The notes under the pieces: model-generated | Database searches by the model: none | Told to the model about the DNA's origin: nothing | What the model saw: the letters and a program-made list of their open reading frames with translations, nothing else | Assembly: GCA_023247445.1 (NCBI GenBank) | Contig: JAHFGL010000020.1 | Span: forward strand, 1-41,127 | DNA: 41,127 nucleotides | Direction: 5' to 3' | Source: Candidatus Omnitrophota bacterium | GTDB taxonomy: Bacteria; Omnitrophota; Gorgyraeia; Zapsychrales; Zapsychraceae | In this document: positions 23,678 through 29,613 of the stretch, piece by piece | Position numbering within the stretch: position 1 is the stretch's first letter | How the letters are laid out: each line of letters opens with the position of its first letter | Position numbers and translations under genes: made by a program

Positions 23678-23729
23678 AAACCCGTTGCAAGTTTATCACT
23701 CACAACGGGTTTGGTCAAATTAACTCCCC
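23678..23729 (-). promoter_or_regulatory. Repeated promoter/palindrome module, copy 2
   Basis: The palindrome AAACCCGTTG / CAACGGGTTT (23678-23687 and 23703-23712), with promoter elements TTGACC (23713-23718), a 17-base spacer and TAAACT (23690-23695) on the minus strand. The upstream block GGGGAGTTAATT is shared with copy 1. The changed arm bases stay paired (TTG with CAA here, GC with GC in copy 1), so the dyad is conserved, not just the bases. No minus-strand gene lies just upstream, so it is not there simply as a terminator. Confidence 0.6.
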
Positions 23730-23867
23730 GATCGAGAGAGCCAGCGCACTAGGTTAACGGTTATCCTCACAATGCCAATTCATATCATTTTTGATAATCA
23801 TCGATGATTAAATATCGTTGAAGGTGATGCTCCTTATAAGATCGCAACTAATGGCCGTATTACAAAA

Positions 23868-24236
23868 ATGTTACTAAGGCAGTTCGGCCCTTTAAAATGC
23901 AAGCCTAATTCTATCAAAACAGCCTTAGAATACAATAAGGTTTACAAAAATTTGCCTGCTTCATCCATGATTAGCGTTGCCAAACATTTCGGTGTGACAC
24001 GTGTGAGGGTGTGGCAAATGCTAAATTTGTTGAAATTAGACCCTAAGATTATCGATTATCTTACAAATCTTGCTGATCCAAGAGAAAACAATTATTGGAC
24101 TGAACGCAAATTACGTAAGTTAATCCCTGTTAATGAAGATCAACAATATCCAGAATTTCAGAAACTGTTAGAAAGCTTTAAAGAACCTGGTAAGGGTCAA
24201 ATTCTCCAACAGGCTGTTGGAGAATTTGGCAGCTAA
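23868..24236 (+). CDS. ParB-like HTH protein, 5' end interrupted by a stop codon
   Basis: The open frame of 122 residues contains a helix-turn-helix of the ParB/KorB kind (SSMISVAKHFGVTRVRVWQMLNLLKLDPKIIDYL), then a polar tail. The same frame continues upstream without another stop to 23808, reading EGDAPYKIATNGRITK just before the ATG. An in-frame TGA (23805-23807) then separates it from a further stretch starting at an ATG at 23772 (MPIHIIFDNHR). The gene therefore looks like a longer ParB-like protein with a nonsense mutation. Similar small HTH genes are often found near large serine recombinases, such as the fragment at 25956. A terminator hairpin follows. Confidence 0.6.
   Translation: MLLRQFGPLKCKPNSIKTALEYNKVYKNLPASSMISVAKHFGVTRVRVWQMLNLLKLDPKIIDYLTNLADPRENNYWTERKLRKLIPVNEDQQYPEFQKLLESFKEPGKGQILQQAVGEFGS
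24201..24225 (+). other. Perfect hairpin at the 3' end of the ParB-like gene
   Basis: ATTCTCCAAC and GTTGGAGAAT form a 10-bp perfect stem with a 5-base loop inside the last codons. A second, separate 10-bp hairpin follows 12 bases later, so the gene ends in a tandem pair. Confidence 0.6.
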
Positions 24237-24237
24237 T

Positions 24238-24260
24238 TTCTCGCACCATTGGTGCGAGAA
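24238..24260 (+). terminator. Terminator-like hairpin after the ParB-like gene
   Basis: TTCTCGCACC and GGTGCGAGAA form a perfect 10-bp stem with a 3-base loop just after the stop codon. TGTTTTT follows 8 bases later. It could also act on the antisense side, after the antitoxin gene stop at 24272. Confidence 0.6.
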
Positions 24261-24271
24261 TTACGCTGTTT

Positions 24272-24598
24272 TTACGCTACTTCAAGATGACTACCGTGTC
24301 CGACACTACGAGGAAAAGAAATCTTTACATTATGTCCTAGGGATTCAGCGATGCGGATTAATGTATCGAGGGTTAGATTTTTTCCTTCGCCCGTCTCAAT
24401 TTGAGAAACAAATTGTTGAGAGACTCCTAAGCGAGCGGCTAGTTCTTTTTGATTGAGATGTTTTTCTTGGCGCATCTCGGCAATTTTCTGAGCCAAAGCA
24501 ACTTTTGCTCGCTCAACTTCATAAAGTTTTCGAAATTCTTTATCTTTAAGCTTTTCTTTTAAATATCCATCGATATTCTCTAATCTTACTTTTGACAT
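24272..24598 (-). CDS. XRE-family antitoxin (HigA-type)
   Basis: This 108-residue protein has a Cro/C1-type helix-turn-helix in its C-terminal half: LNQKELAARLGVSQQFVSQIETGEGKNLTLDTLIRIAESLGHNVKISF. The N-terminal part (YLKEKLKDKEFRKLYEVERAKVALAQKI) is the usual helical region seen in HigA antitoxins. It would neutralise the toxin and repress the operon by binding the palindrome in its promoter. It starts 12 bases after the toxin stop, in the toxin-first order typical of higBA. Confidence 0.9.
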   Translation of the reverse strand: MSKVRLENIDGYLKEKLKDKEFRKLYEVERAKVALAQKIAEMRQEKHLNQKELAARLGVSQQFVSQIETGEGKNLTLDTLIRIAESLGHNVKISFPRSVGHGSHLEVA

Positions 24599-24610
24599 AT
24601 GAGATTCTCC

Positions 24611-24964
24611 TTATAAATCCATTTTTTCAATATTTCCTGCATTTTCTGTTTGTTTCTTCCTTTTGATACAAATATTCATGTCTTCTGAAGGGATTTTATC
24701 GGTCTTTTTTCTTATCGCATGAAGTAAAACCGCATTTTCTCGCAAATAGAAGAAATAAAAAACTCGATTGTCACGAGGACGTAATTCATAAATCCCTTCG
24801 CCTAAATAATCAGCCATAGGCCGACGCAAGTTATGACCTTGCTTTTTAAGCTCATCAAAATAGGCTGTGATTTTAGCCTGTTCTTTTAAGGGTAACTTAT
24901 CAATGAACTCTTTAACCGGATTACTTCCACGCTCATCAATAAAAAATGAAATTGTCTTTAGCAT
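24611..24964 (-). CDS. RelE/HigB-type toxin (Gp49-like)
   Basis: The protein has 117 residues with the phage-derived Gp49-like/HigB pattern: FFIDERGSNPVKEFIDKLP, AKITAYFDELKKQG, LGEGIYELRPRDNRVFYFFYLRENAVLLHAIRKKTDKIP. The ELRPR...R...FY and KKT residues are those that bind and cut mRNA on the ribosome in the RelE fold. It would inhibit translation by cleaving mRNA when free of its antitoxin. The frame begins with a TTG at 24979, but AAGGA sits 4 bases before the ATG at 24964, which is preferred. The stretch after KKTDKIP is longer than usual and lysine-rich. Confidence 0.9.
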   Translation of the reverse strand: MLKTISFFIDERGSNPVKEFIDKLPLKEQAKITAYFDELKKQGHNLRRPMADYLGEGIYELRPRDNRVFYFFYLRENAVLLHAIRKKTDKIPSEDMNICIKRKKQTENAGNIEKMDL

Positions 24965-24983
24965 ACGATCCTTACGCAATTAA

Positions 24984-25012
24984 AGTATACAAGATATAAC
25001 TTGTATAGTCAA
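24984..25012 (-). promoter_or_regulatory. Toxin-antitoxin promoter with embedded operator palindrome
   Basis: On the minus strand TTGACT (25007-25012), a 17-base spacer and TATACT (24984-24989). The spacer contains the dyad TATACAAG / CTTGTATA (24986-25007), a perfect 8-bp inverted repeat, placed exactly where a bound antitoxin would block RNA polymerase. This supports autoregulation of the operon. Confidence 0.75.
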
Positions 25013-25022
25013 TGGTGATTTG

Positions 25023-25184
25023 TTAGTTTGTTGATTTTTTAATTTTTTTATCCTTAGAAAGAGGTGCCTTTTGATCGATAGCCGATTTTTCTTTTCGCTC
25101 ATTCTCCAAGCACAAATAAACACCCTTCGCTAAAAGTTCACCAATACGATCTAATCTTTCCGACATTGGCATTTTGCGATTCAT
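25023..25184 (-). CDS. 53-residue mobile-element-associated small protein
   Basis: The 54-codon frame (ATG at 25184) encodes a 53-residue protein beginning MNRKMPMSERLDRIGELLAK, continuing GVYLCLENE, and then a lysine-rich, probably unstructured tail. The SERLDRIGELLAKGVYL segment is the sort of small helical protein commonly found beside serine recombinase genes in islands. Its function is unknown. It lies 24 bases behind the 65-residue gene, and downstream is the toxin-antitoxin promoter. Too short for ordinary gene finding, but the codon pattern and position in the operon support it. Confidence 0.55.
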   Translation of the reverse strand: MNRKMPMSERLDRIGELLAKGVYLCLENERKEKSAIDQKAPLSKDKKIKKSTN

Positions 25185-25208
25185 AAGGCACCGCCTTTCT
25201 TTAAAAAG

Positions 25209-25406
25209 TTAAACTTTATTACCTGTTAGAACACCAGCCCATACTTTAGCCGCTAAATCAATGACTTGTCTTTTTCGTTCATCATCGCTCAATTTCCCAT
25301 TTGGATTTAGAGGATTCAAATTGTTCCGATCGGCCAAAACAAAGGTAACCTTGATGTTCTTCCAATCAATATTATTTCTTGCATGCTTTTTCGGGATCGC
25401 AATCAT
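25209..25406 (-). CDS. 65-residue island hypothetical protein
   Basis: A 65-residue protein with no signal or membrane segment: MIAIPKKHARNN, KNIKVTFVLADRNN, KLSDDERKRQVIDLAAKVW, then a short tail. One strand-like and one helical segment suggest a small folded protein; I do not recognise a family. An AGG about 7 bases before the ATG gives a weak ribosome site. It lies between the truncated replication-relaxation-like gene and the 53-residue gene on the same strand, so it is probably part of that island operon. Confidence 0.5.
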   Translation of the reverse strand: MIAIPKKHARNNIDWKNIKVTFVLADRNNLNPLNPNGKLSDDERKRQVIDLAAKVWAGVLTGNKV

Positions 25407-25462
25407 ACTAACACCTGGCCATCATTTAACCTGCCAAACAATCGTCATTTTTACATCGCAAA

Positions 25463-25957
25463 TTATCCGACTTTAGATAATTCTGGCTCTACTGATTTAC
25501 TTGGTAAATACTGAGCGAAAAATTTGTCTAAAGCAATAAACTGAAAATGATAATCTATCAATTTCATTGATTGAAGCATTAAGCTTTCTGTTTTTAAGAG
25601 CTCCTTTTGTATAACCTCGTTATTACAGATATAAATAACATTCTTATTGATGACATCCTCGCGCTTGGCATAGCTTTCAAAAAGTTCCATATATCGAGCC
25701 CGGTTCTTTAAACTCCGTTCATATTCCAGAAAGAACTTTTGTCTTGTCCCATCATTACGTTCACGCCAGAAAATTGCATCCGGTATTTTATTAAACGTAA
25801 ATCCATTGCGCCTTTCGAGAGGGGAATAACGAATATAATTCTCAGACCACCACTCCGCTATTTTGATCTGATTGGACTTTTCTAAAGCAATTCGGATTTT
25901 ATTCATCCCTAACGCATGAGGCACCATATGCAGTGGAAAGAAATTTACGAACACCAT
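25463..25957 (-). CDS. Truncated replication-relaxation-family protein
   Basis: The recognisable part (from HALGMNKIRIALEKS, about residue 15) matches the C-terminal two thirds of replication-relaxation (Replic_Relax) proteins. Matching segments are NKIPDAIFWR, KFFLEYERSLKNRARYMELFESYAKRE and VIYICNNEVIQKELL; the hallmark is the Glu-rich LEYERS helix with PDAIF before it. Full-length proteins carry an N-terminal DNA-binding winged-helix region that is missing here. The sequence before HALGMNK is not family-like and lies at the junction with the recombinase fragment. Such proteins take part in plasmid or integrative-element replication and mobilisation. Expression and function of the stump are doubtful. 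Confidence 0.65.
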   Translation of the reverse strand: MVFVNFFPLHMVPHALGMNKIRIALEKSNQIKIAEWWSENYIRYSPLERRNGFTFNKIPDAIFWRERNDGTRQKFFLEYERSLKNRARYMELFESYAKREDVINKNVIYICNNEVIQKELLKTESLMLQSMKLIDYHFQFIALDKFFAQYLPSKSVEPELSKVG

Positions 25958-26867
25958 GATTTTAAAAAAACTCAAAAGCCGCGTTTATCTAGGTGAAGTT
26001 GAGCTAAAAGGAGAATGTTTTAAAGGCCAACATGAGCCGATCGTTAGTAAAGACCTTTGGGAACGAGTTAATAATTTACTTAGAAAACAAGCTCCAACGC
26101 GAAGAAATCCTAAACAGCCTAAACAACGTATTTTTCTTCTACAAAGCTTACTACAATGCGGTTGGTGTAACTCATTTATGTCGACTAAGTATTCGACCGG
26201 TGGTAATGGCAGACGCCATTATTACTATCAGTGTACGAAAAATGCTCATGGAGGCAATGATGCTTGTAAGATGAAATACGTGCCAGCAGATAAACTAGAA
26301 AAGATAGTTTTAAATAAAATCCGTTTATTATCAACTGATAAAGAATTTCTAAATCAAGTCATTCTAACGGCTAATGAATCGAGCAGTGGGAAACTTTCGG
26401 GGTTAGTAGATCAAAAGAAAGATCAGGAAAATAAACTGCTCTCAATCAAAGAGCAAATTGGAAATATTGTTAATGCGATTGCTGGGAATCAAATCAAGAA
26501 CCCAAAATCTATTTCCGAGAAGTTGGCTGAGCTAGAAGAGCAAAGAACTCAATTTGAGAAAACAATTAATGATTTAGGCTTTCAAATTGATGAAGAAAAA
26601 CGGAAGATTTTTAGTGCGGAAATTATGCACAAATCTTTAACCAAATTCAGCCAAGTTTATGACAAATCAGATTTAATTCCCGAGAAGGTTAAAGATCTTT
26701 TGACTAACTTTGTGCAATTCGTTACATTTTCACCCCAAGAAATACAAATAGCCCTTTTCAATCGACCGACTGAAAAAGGGCTACTTGTTAACCACTCAGA
26801 CATTGGTGCGCCTGAGTGTATCGAATGGCTCCCCCGCGAGGACTCGAACCTCGGACCCAGTGGTTAA
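25956..26867 (+). CDS. N-terminally truncated large serine recombinase
   Basis: About 300 residues of the C-terminal part of a large serine recombinase are present. They include the end of the recombinase domain (SRVYLGEVELKGECFKGQHEPIVSKDLWERV), the zinc ribbon (C68, C71, C93, C104 in LLQCGWCNSF to GGNDACKMKY), and the coiled-coil/C-terminal region. The N-terminal resolvase domain with the catalytic serine is missing, so it cannot recombine by itself. The frame ends inside tRNA-Asn, giving the tail WLPREDSNLGP that is a translated tRNA rather than real protein. This position is typical for an integrase whose attachment site is the tRNA. It is probably a pseudogene left by a deletion or inversion. 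Confidence 0.8.
   Translation: MILKKLKSRVYLGEVELKGECFKGQHEPIVSKDLWERVNNLLRKQAPTRRNPKQPKQRIFLLQSLLQCGWCNSFMSTKYSTGGNGRRHYYYQCTKNAHGGNDACKMKYVPADKLEKIVLNKIRLLSTDKEFLNQVILTANESSSGKLSGLVDQKKDQENKLLSIKEQIGNIVNAIAGNQIKNPKSISEKLAELEEQRTQFEKTINDLGFQIDEEKRKIFSAEIMHKSLTKFSQVYDKSDLIPEKVKDLLTNFVQFVTFSPQEIQIALFNRPTEKGLLVNHSDIGAPECIEWLPREDSNLGPSG
26750..26782 (-). terminator. Terminator of tRNA-Asn, inside the recombinase frame
   Basis: Stem AGCCCTTTTTCA / TGAAAAGGGCT on the minus strand (one bulge), followed by ATTTGTATTTC. It lies about 44 bases downstream of the tRNA 3' end, on the correct strand. It overlaps the recombinase reading frame. Confidence 0.6.
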
Positions 26868-26902
26868 CAGCCACTTGCTCTACCAAGCTGAGCTACAGGG
26901 GA
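26826..26902 (-). tRNA. tRNA-Asn (anticodon GTT)
   Basis: A 77-base cloverleaf on the minus strand. The acceptor stem pairs TCCCCTG with CGGGGGA (one T-G wobble). The anticodon arm is AGTGG-CTGTTAA-CCACT with GTT as anticodon. The T arm is CGAGG-TTCGAGT-CCTCG and CCA is encoded at the 3' end. Downstream (lower coordinates) the tRNA 3' end overlaps the recombinase frame; upstream are structured repeats. Confidence 0.97.
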
Positions 26903-26928
26903 ATAAAATTTTGTAAAAATTTTATTCC
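26903..26928. repeat. AT-rich inverted repeat in the tRNA-Asn leader
   Basis: GAATAAAATTTT and AAAATTTTATTC form a perfect 12-bp stem with a 3-base loop (26901-26927). It starts at the first bases of the tRNA gene on the upstream side. Its outer bases (GGAATAA / TTATTCC) are shared with the structured repeats beyond. Confidence 0.7.
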
Positions 26929-26977
26929 ACAGCAATGATTTCCATAAAGCATTTAGAAAAATCATGCAGGGGAATAA
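26922..26977. repeat. Structured repeat, copy 2 (upstream of tRNA-Asn)
   Basis: Outer arms TTATTCC (26922-26928) and GGAATAA (26971-26977) enclose an inner stem ATGATTT / AAATCAT extended by GC / GC. The loop contains ATTTAGAA, and GCAGGGGAATAA lies at the right end. The right-hand end repeats the sequence at the tRNA 5' end (CAGGGGAATAA). Confidence 0.6.
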
Positions 26978-27003
26978 TTACAATAAATTTTTATTTAGAA
27001 AGA

Positions 27004-27060
27004 TTATTCACCAGTCTTGGCTACAACAATTTATTTAGAAAAGCCAAGGCAGGGGAATAA
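27004..27060. repeat. Structured repeat, copy 1 (upstream of tRNA-Asn)
   Basis: Outer arms TTATTC (27004-27009) and GAATAA (27055-27060) enclose an inner stem CTTGGCT / AGCCAAG. The loop contains ATTTAGAAA and the right end is GCAGGGGAATAA. The stem bases differ from copy 2 but still pair, while the loop and right end are conserved. Confidence 0.6.
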
Positions 27061-27124
27061 AATTTACTAAATATTTTTTAAAAAGAACAGTGGTAATCCC
27101 TCAATCGCTTTCGCTCTCTCGGGA

Positions 27125-27158
27125 CGAATCGACATAATTTTTTAATTTAGTCGATTCG
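27125..27158. other. Intergenic hairpin after recR
   Basis: CGAATCGAC and GTCGATTCG form a perfect 9-bp stem with a 16-base AT-rich loop. It lies 36 bases after the recR stop on the minus strand. No clear T-run follows, so its role as a terminator is uncertain. Nothing else coding is seen in 26903-27193. Confidence 0.4.
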
Positions 27159-27193
27159 AAACAAGATGGATTATATCGAATAATATTTAAAAG

Positions 27194-27796
27194 TCAACTT
27201 TCAATTTCTCTTCGAGAATTAAGCGACATGCTCAGTGTGGATGCGTCCGCGTATTCCACGGCACTGCCAACAGGAAGGCCAAAACCGATGCGGCTAACTT
27301 TAACACCCAAGGGCTTTAACTGGCGGATTAAATAAAGCGCGGTCATCTCTCCTTCATTATCTGGATCTGTCGCAATCACAACTTCACGAATCGATTGCGT
27401 TGAAACGCGATTTAATAAATGTTGAATCTTTAACTGCTCCGGCCCACGGCCATCCGCGGGTGAAATCGTCCCCAAAAGAACATGGTAATGGCCACGAAAA
27501 ACTCCGGTGCGTTCAATCGCCAACAAATCTTTGGGCTCTTCGACCACACAAATCATCCGATCATCACGCTGTGTGTCGCTACAAATCAAACAAATTTCGG
27601 TATCACTTAAATTATTGCATAGCCGGCAAAACATCAATCCTTCTTTAAGATTGATAATACTTTCCGATAGGGCTTGCGCATCTTCGATGGAATGATTAAG
27701 CAGCCAAAAAACCATCCGCTCAGCGCTCTTTCGTCCAACGCCGGGAAGTTTGGTTAATTTCTCGATAAGATTTTCGATTAGTTTTGGGTAAGCCAT
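27194..27796 (-). CDS. recR: Recombination mediator RecR
   Basis: This 200-residue protein has the usual RecR length and order: a helix-hairpin-helix start (LTKLPGVGRKSAERMVFWLL), a zinc finger with C57, C60, C69 and C72, and a Toprim domain (about 80-175) with VVEEPKDLLAIERTGVF and ATDPDNEGEMTALYL. A C-terminal Walker-B-like part (GFGLPVGSAVEYAD) closes the protein. RecR works with RecO (and RecF) to load RecA on single-stranded DNA gaps. It starts 3 bases after dnaX, without the ybaB gene that usually lies between them. Confidence 0.98.
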   Translation of the reverse strand: MAYPKLIENLIEKLTKLPGVGRKSAERMVFWLLNHSIEDAQALSESIINLKEGLMFCRLCNNLSDTEICLICSDTQRDDRMICVVEEPKDLLAIERTGVFRGHYHVLLGTISPADGRGPEQLKIQHLLNRVSTQSIREVVIATDPDNEGEMTALYLIRQLKPLGVKVSRIGFGLPVGSAVEYADASTLSMSLNSRREIES

Positions 27797-27799
27797 ACG

Positions 27800-29437
27800 C
27801 TATTCATTATGCCAACGATTAACAACCTTGCCTTGAAATGTATTAAGCGCATTTTTGACAACATCATCTTCTTCGGGGGATTTAAGTTTATCGCCAATGG
27901 TTAGATTAATGACCATGGCCGCATTTAATTTTTCCGAAAGCACACGTTCAATCAAGCGTTTGTGATTTTGATCTTCCAAAGCATTTTTATTAAAAGAACT
28001 TTCCGGTGGGAAACTGATGGTTAACTTTGTTCCCTCAAGTGTCGATGGAATCCCTTCTTGTAAATAAGTCGCCACTGACATCTTTTCTTTACTGACCGCA
28101 TGCGTTAACGTATCCCAGATCTGACGAATTTTGTCGATATCAAGATTCTTAACAAAATTCTCAGCTGGTGGCGCGATGACTTCCTTGATTGGCTCAGGCT
28201 CACTTCCAGAAATATCGACTTGCCCTTTTTGATTACGTAAAACATTCATGGGAGAATAGCTGTTTGCGGCTGGCGCTGGTGGATTGGGTTTTGGTTGCGT
28301 CACTTGCACTGCTGTCGACGCTGTTGTCTTTACTTCGTTAACCGGTTCATTTTGATACGTTAACTTTGCAAAGGCAATTTCCAAAGGCATTCGTAATGAT
28401 TCAGTAATCCGCGCAATTTCCTGGGCTCCAACAAAAGTATCGATTGCGTTTAAAATATCTTTTAAAGAAAACAAATCGCACTGGGTTAAATACATTTCTT
28501 TAATCGCTACAGGATAATCGACCAACTTTCCCAAAGTTTTTCCGCCAACCTTAATCACCATCAAATTTCGAAAATGTTCAATTAAATCACGCATCAACTG
28601 TTTAACATCCTTACCCTTATCCGTAATTTTTTCAAGCGTCTCAAGCGCAAGTGTACAATTTTTCTTGCCCAATGCTTCCGAAAGATCAAACAAAAGTTGC
28701 GTCTCAACCAAACCGAGCATTGAGAACACATCATTGGCTTCAATGGCGCGGTCGCTTAAAGCGCCCAGCTGATCAAGAATACTTAGCGCATCGCGAAAAC
28801 TTCCCTGAGCGGCTTTAGCAATGGCATAAAGCGCCTCGTGACTAATTTTAAATCCTTCCTTCTGACTGATCGCGGCTAAAAGTTCTACAACAGTTTTAAT
28901 CGGAATACGGACAAAATCAAAACGCTGACAACGAGAGATGATTGTGGCTGGAACTTTATTGGGTGAAGTTGTCGCAAAAATAAATTTAACGTGTTCAGGC
29001 GGCTCTTCTAACGTTTTAAGAAGCGCGTTGAAAGCTTCCGTTGTAAGCATATGAACTTCATCAACAATATAAATTTTATAGCGGCCATAGCTGGGCGCAA
29101 ACTTAACGTTCTCACGCAGCGCACGGATCTCATCAATCCCGCGATTGGAGGCGCCATCAATTTCTAAAACATCAAAGCTTGTTCCCTTGGCAATTTCCTG
29201 ACAGGCGGAACATTCGCCACATGGACTGAGCGTCGGACCTTTCGCACAATTTAGGCATTTCGCTAAAATACGCGCGCACGAAGTTTTTCCAACCCCACGC
29301 GGGCCAGAAAATAAATAGGCATGAGCCACACGATTAGATTCAATGGCCTTGATAAGAAGATCAGCGATATGATCTTGACCAATAACTTCTTTGAAGGTTT
29401 GTGGACGATGTTTTCGGGCTAAAACGAGATAGGACAT
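27800..29437 (-). CDS. dnaX: DNA polymerase III subunit tau/gamma
   Basis: The 545-residue protein has the clamp-loader ATPase core: Walker A GPRGVGKT (45-52), zinc-binding C64, C73, C76 and C79, Walker B VDEVHML (125-131) and the SRCQRFDF sensor. Domain III follows, then a proline/glutamine-rich linker (about 375-440) and a C-terminal tau-type domain. It loads the sliding clamp and ties the polymerase to the helicase. No strong ribosome site precedes the ATG. The leader carries a long palindromic repeat, and recR follows in the same operon. Confidence 0.98.
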   Translation of the reverse strand: MSYLVLARKHRPQTFKEVIGQDHIADLLIKAIESNRVAHAYLFSGPRGVGKTSCARILAKCLNCAKGPTLSPCGECSACQEIAKGTSFDVLEIDGASNRGIDEIRALRENVKFAPSYGRYKIYIVDEVHMLTTEAFNALLKTLEEPPEHVKFIFATTSPNKVPATIISRCQRFDFVRIPIKTVVELLAAISQKEGFKISHEALYAIAKAAQGSFRDALSILDQLGALSDRAIEANDVFSMLGLVETQLLFDLSEALGKKNCTLALETLEKITDKGKDVKQLMRDLIEHFRNLMVIKVGGKTLGKLVDYPVAIKEMYLTQCDLFSLKDILNAIDTFVGAQEIARITESLRMPLEIAFAKLTYQNEPVNEVKTTASTAVQVTQPKPNPPAPAANSYSPMNVLRNQKGQVDISGSEPEPIKEVIAPPAENFVKNLDIDKIRQIWDTLTHAVSKEKMSVATYLQEGIPSTLEGTKLTISFPPESSFNKNALEDQNHKRLIERVLSEKLNAAMVINLTIGDKLKSPEEDDVVKNALNTFQGKVVNRWHNE

Positions 29438-29460
29438 AAGATAATAACTTAATTATTTTA

Positions 29461-29541
29461 TCGTCATCCTGAGGAACGAAGTGACGAAGGATCTCAATAT
29501 TTTTAGCGTTCTGAGATTCTTCGCTTCGCTCAGAATGACGA
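29461..29541. repeat. Intergenic palindromic repeat in the dnaX leader
   Basis: An imperfect 81-base inverted repeat. The outer arms TCGTCAT / ATGACGA are perfect; the left arm continues with CCTGAGGAACGAAGTGACGA and the right arm has CTTCGCTTCGCTCAGA. The arm type TGAGCGAAGCGAAGAATCTC recurs as a dispersed repeat in many bacterial genomes. As it lies between the dnaX promoter and the gene, it would form a large hairpin in the leader. Confidence 0.75.
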
Positions 29542-29570
29542 CAGAAAAATTTTACCGATTATTTGGTGTC

Positions 29571-29599
29571 ATCATAACATAATTTGCATTCGCATTTAA
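29571..29599 (-). promoter_or_regulatory. Candidate dnaX promoter
   Basis: On the minus strand TTAAAT (29594-29599), a 17-base spacer and TATGAT (29571-29576), with TG one base upstream of the -10 element. The -35 matches poorly. The leader would be about 127 bases long and contain the palindromic repeat. Confidence 0.4.
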
Positions 29600-29613
29600 C
29601 TTTTATTTTCGAT

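Noticed and set aside
23084-23729. Integron attC sites around the secreted protein gene
   Set aside because: The repeated modules lack the paired GTTRRRY / RYYYAAC core sites and are better explained as promoter/dyad modules.
23805-23807. TGA recoding (alternative genetic code or selenocysteine)
   Set aside because: TGA ends several genes here, for example in the ATGA overlaps at 231-234 and 15896-15899. A nonsense mutation or a later start is simpler.
24246-26810. A shared 10-base word CATTGGTGCG as direct repeats of an element
   Set aside because: Too short and embedded in unrelated hairpins; likely chance.
26740-26867. The C-terminal tail of the recombinase as a functional domain
   Set aside because: It is the translation of tRNA-Asn.
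26903-27193. CRISPR array upstream of tRNA-Asn
   Set aside because: Only two or three unequal copies with internal stems and no regular spacers or cas genes.
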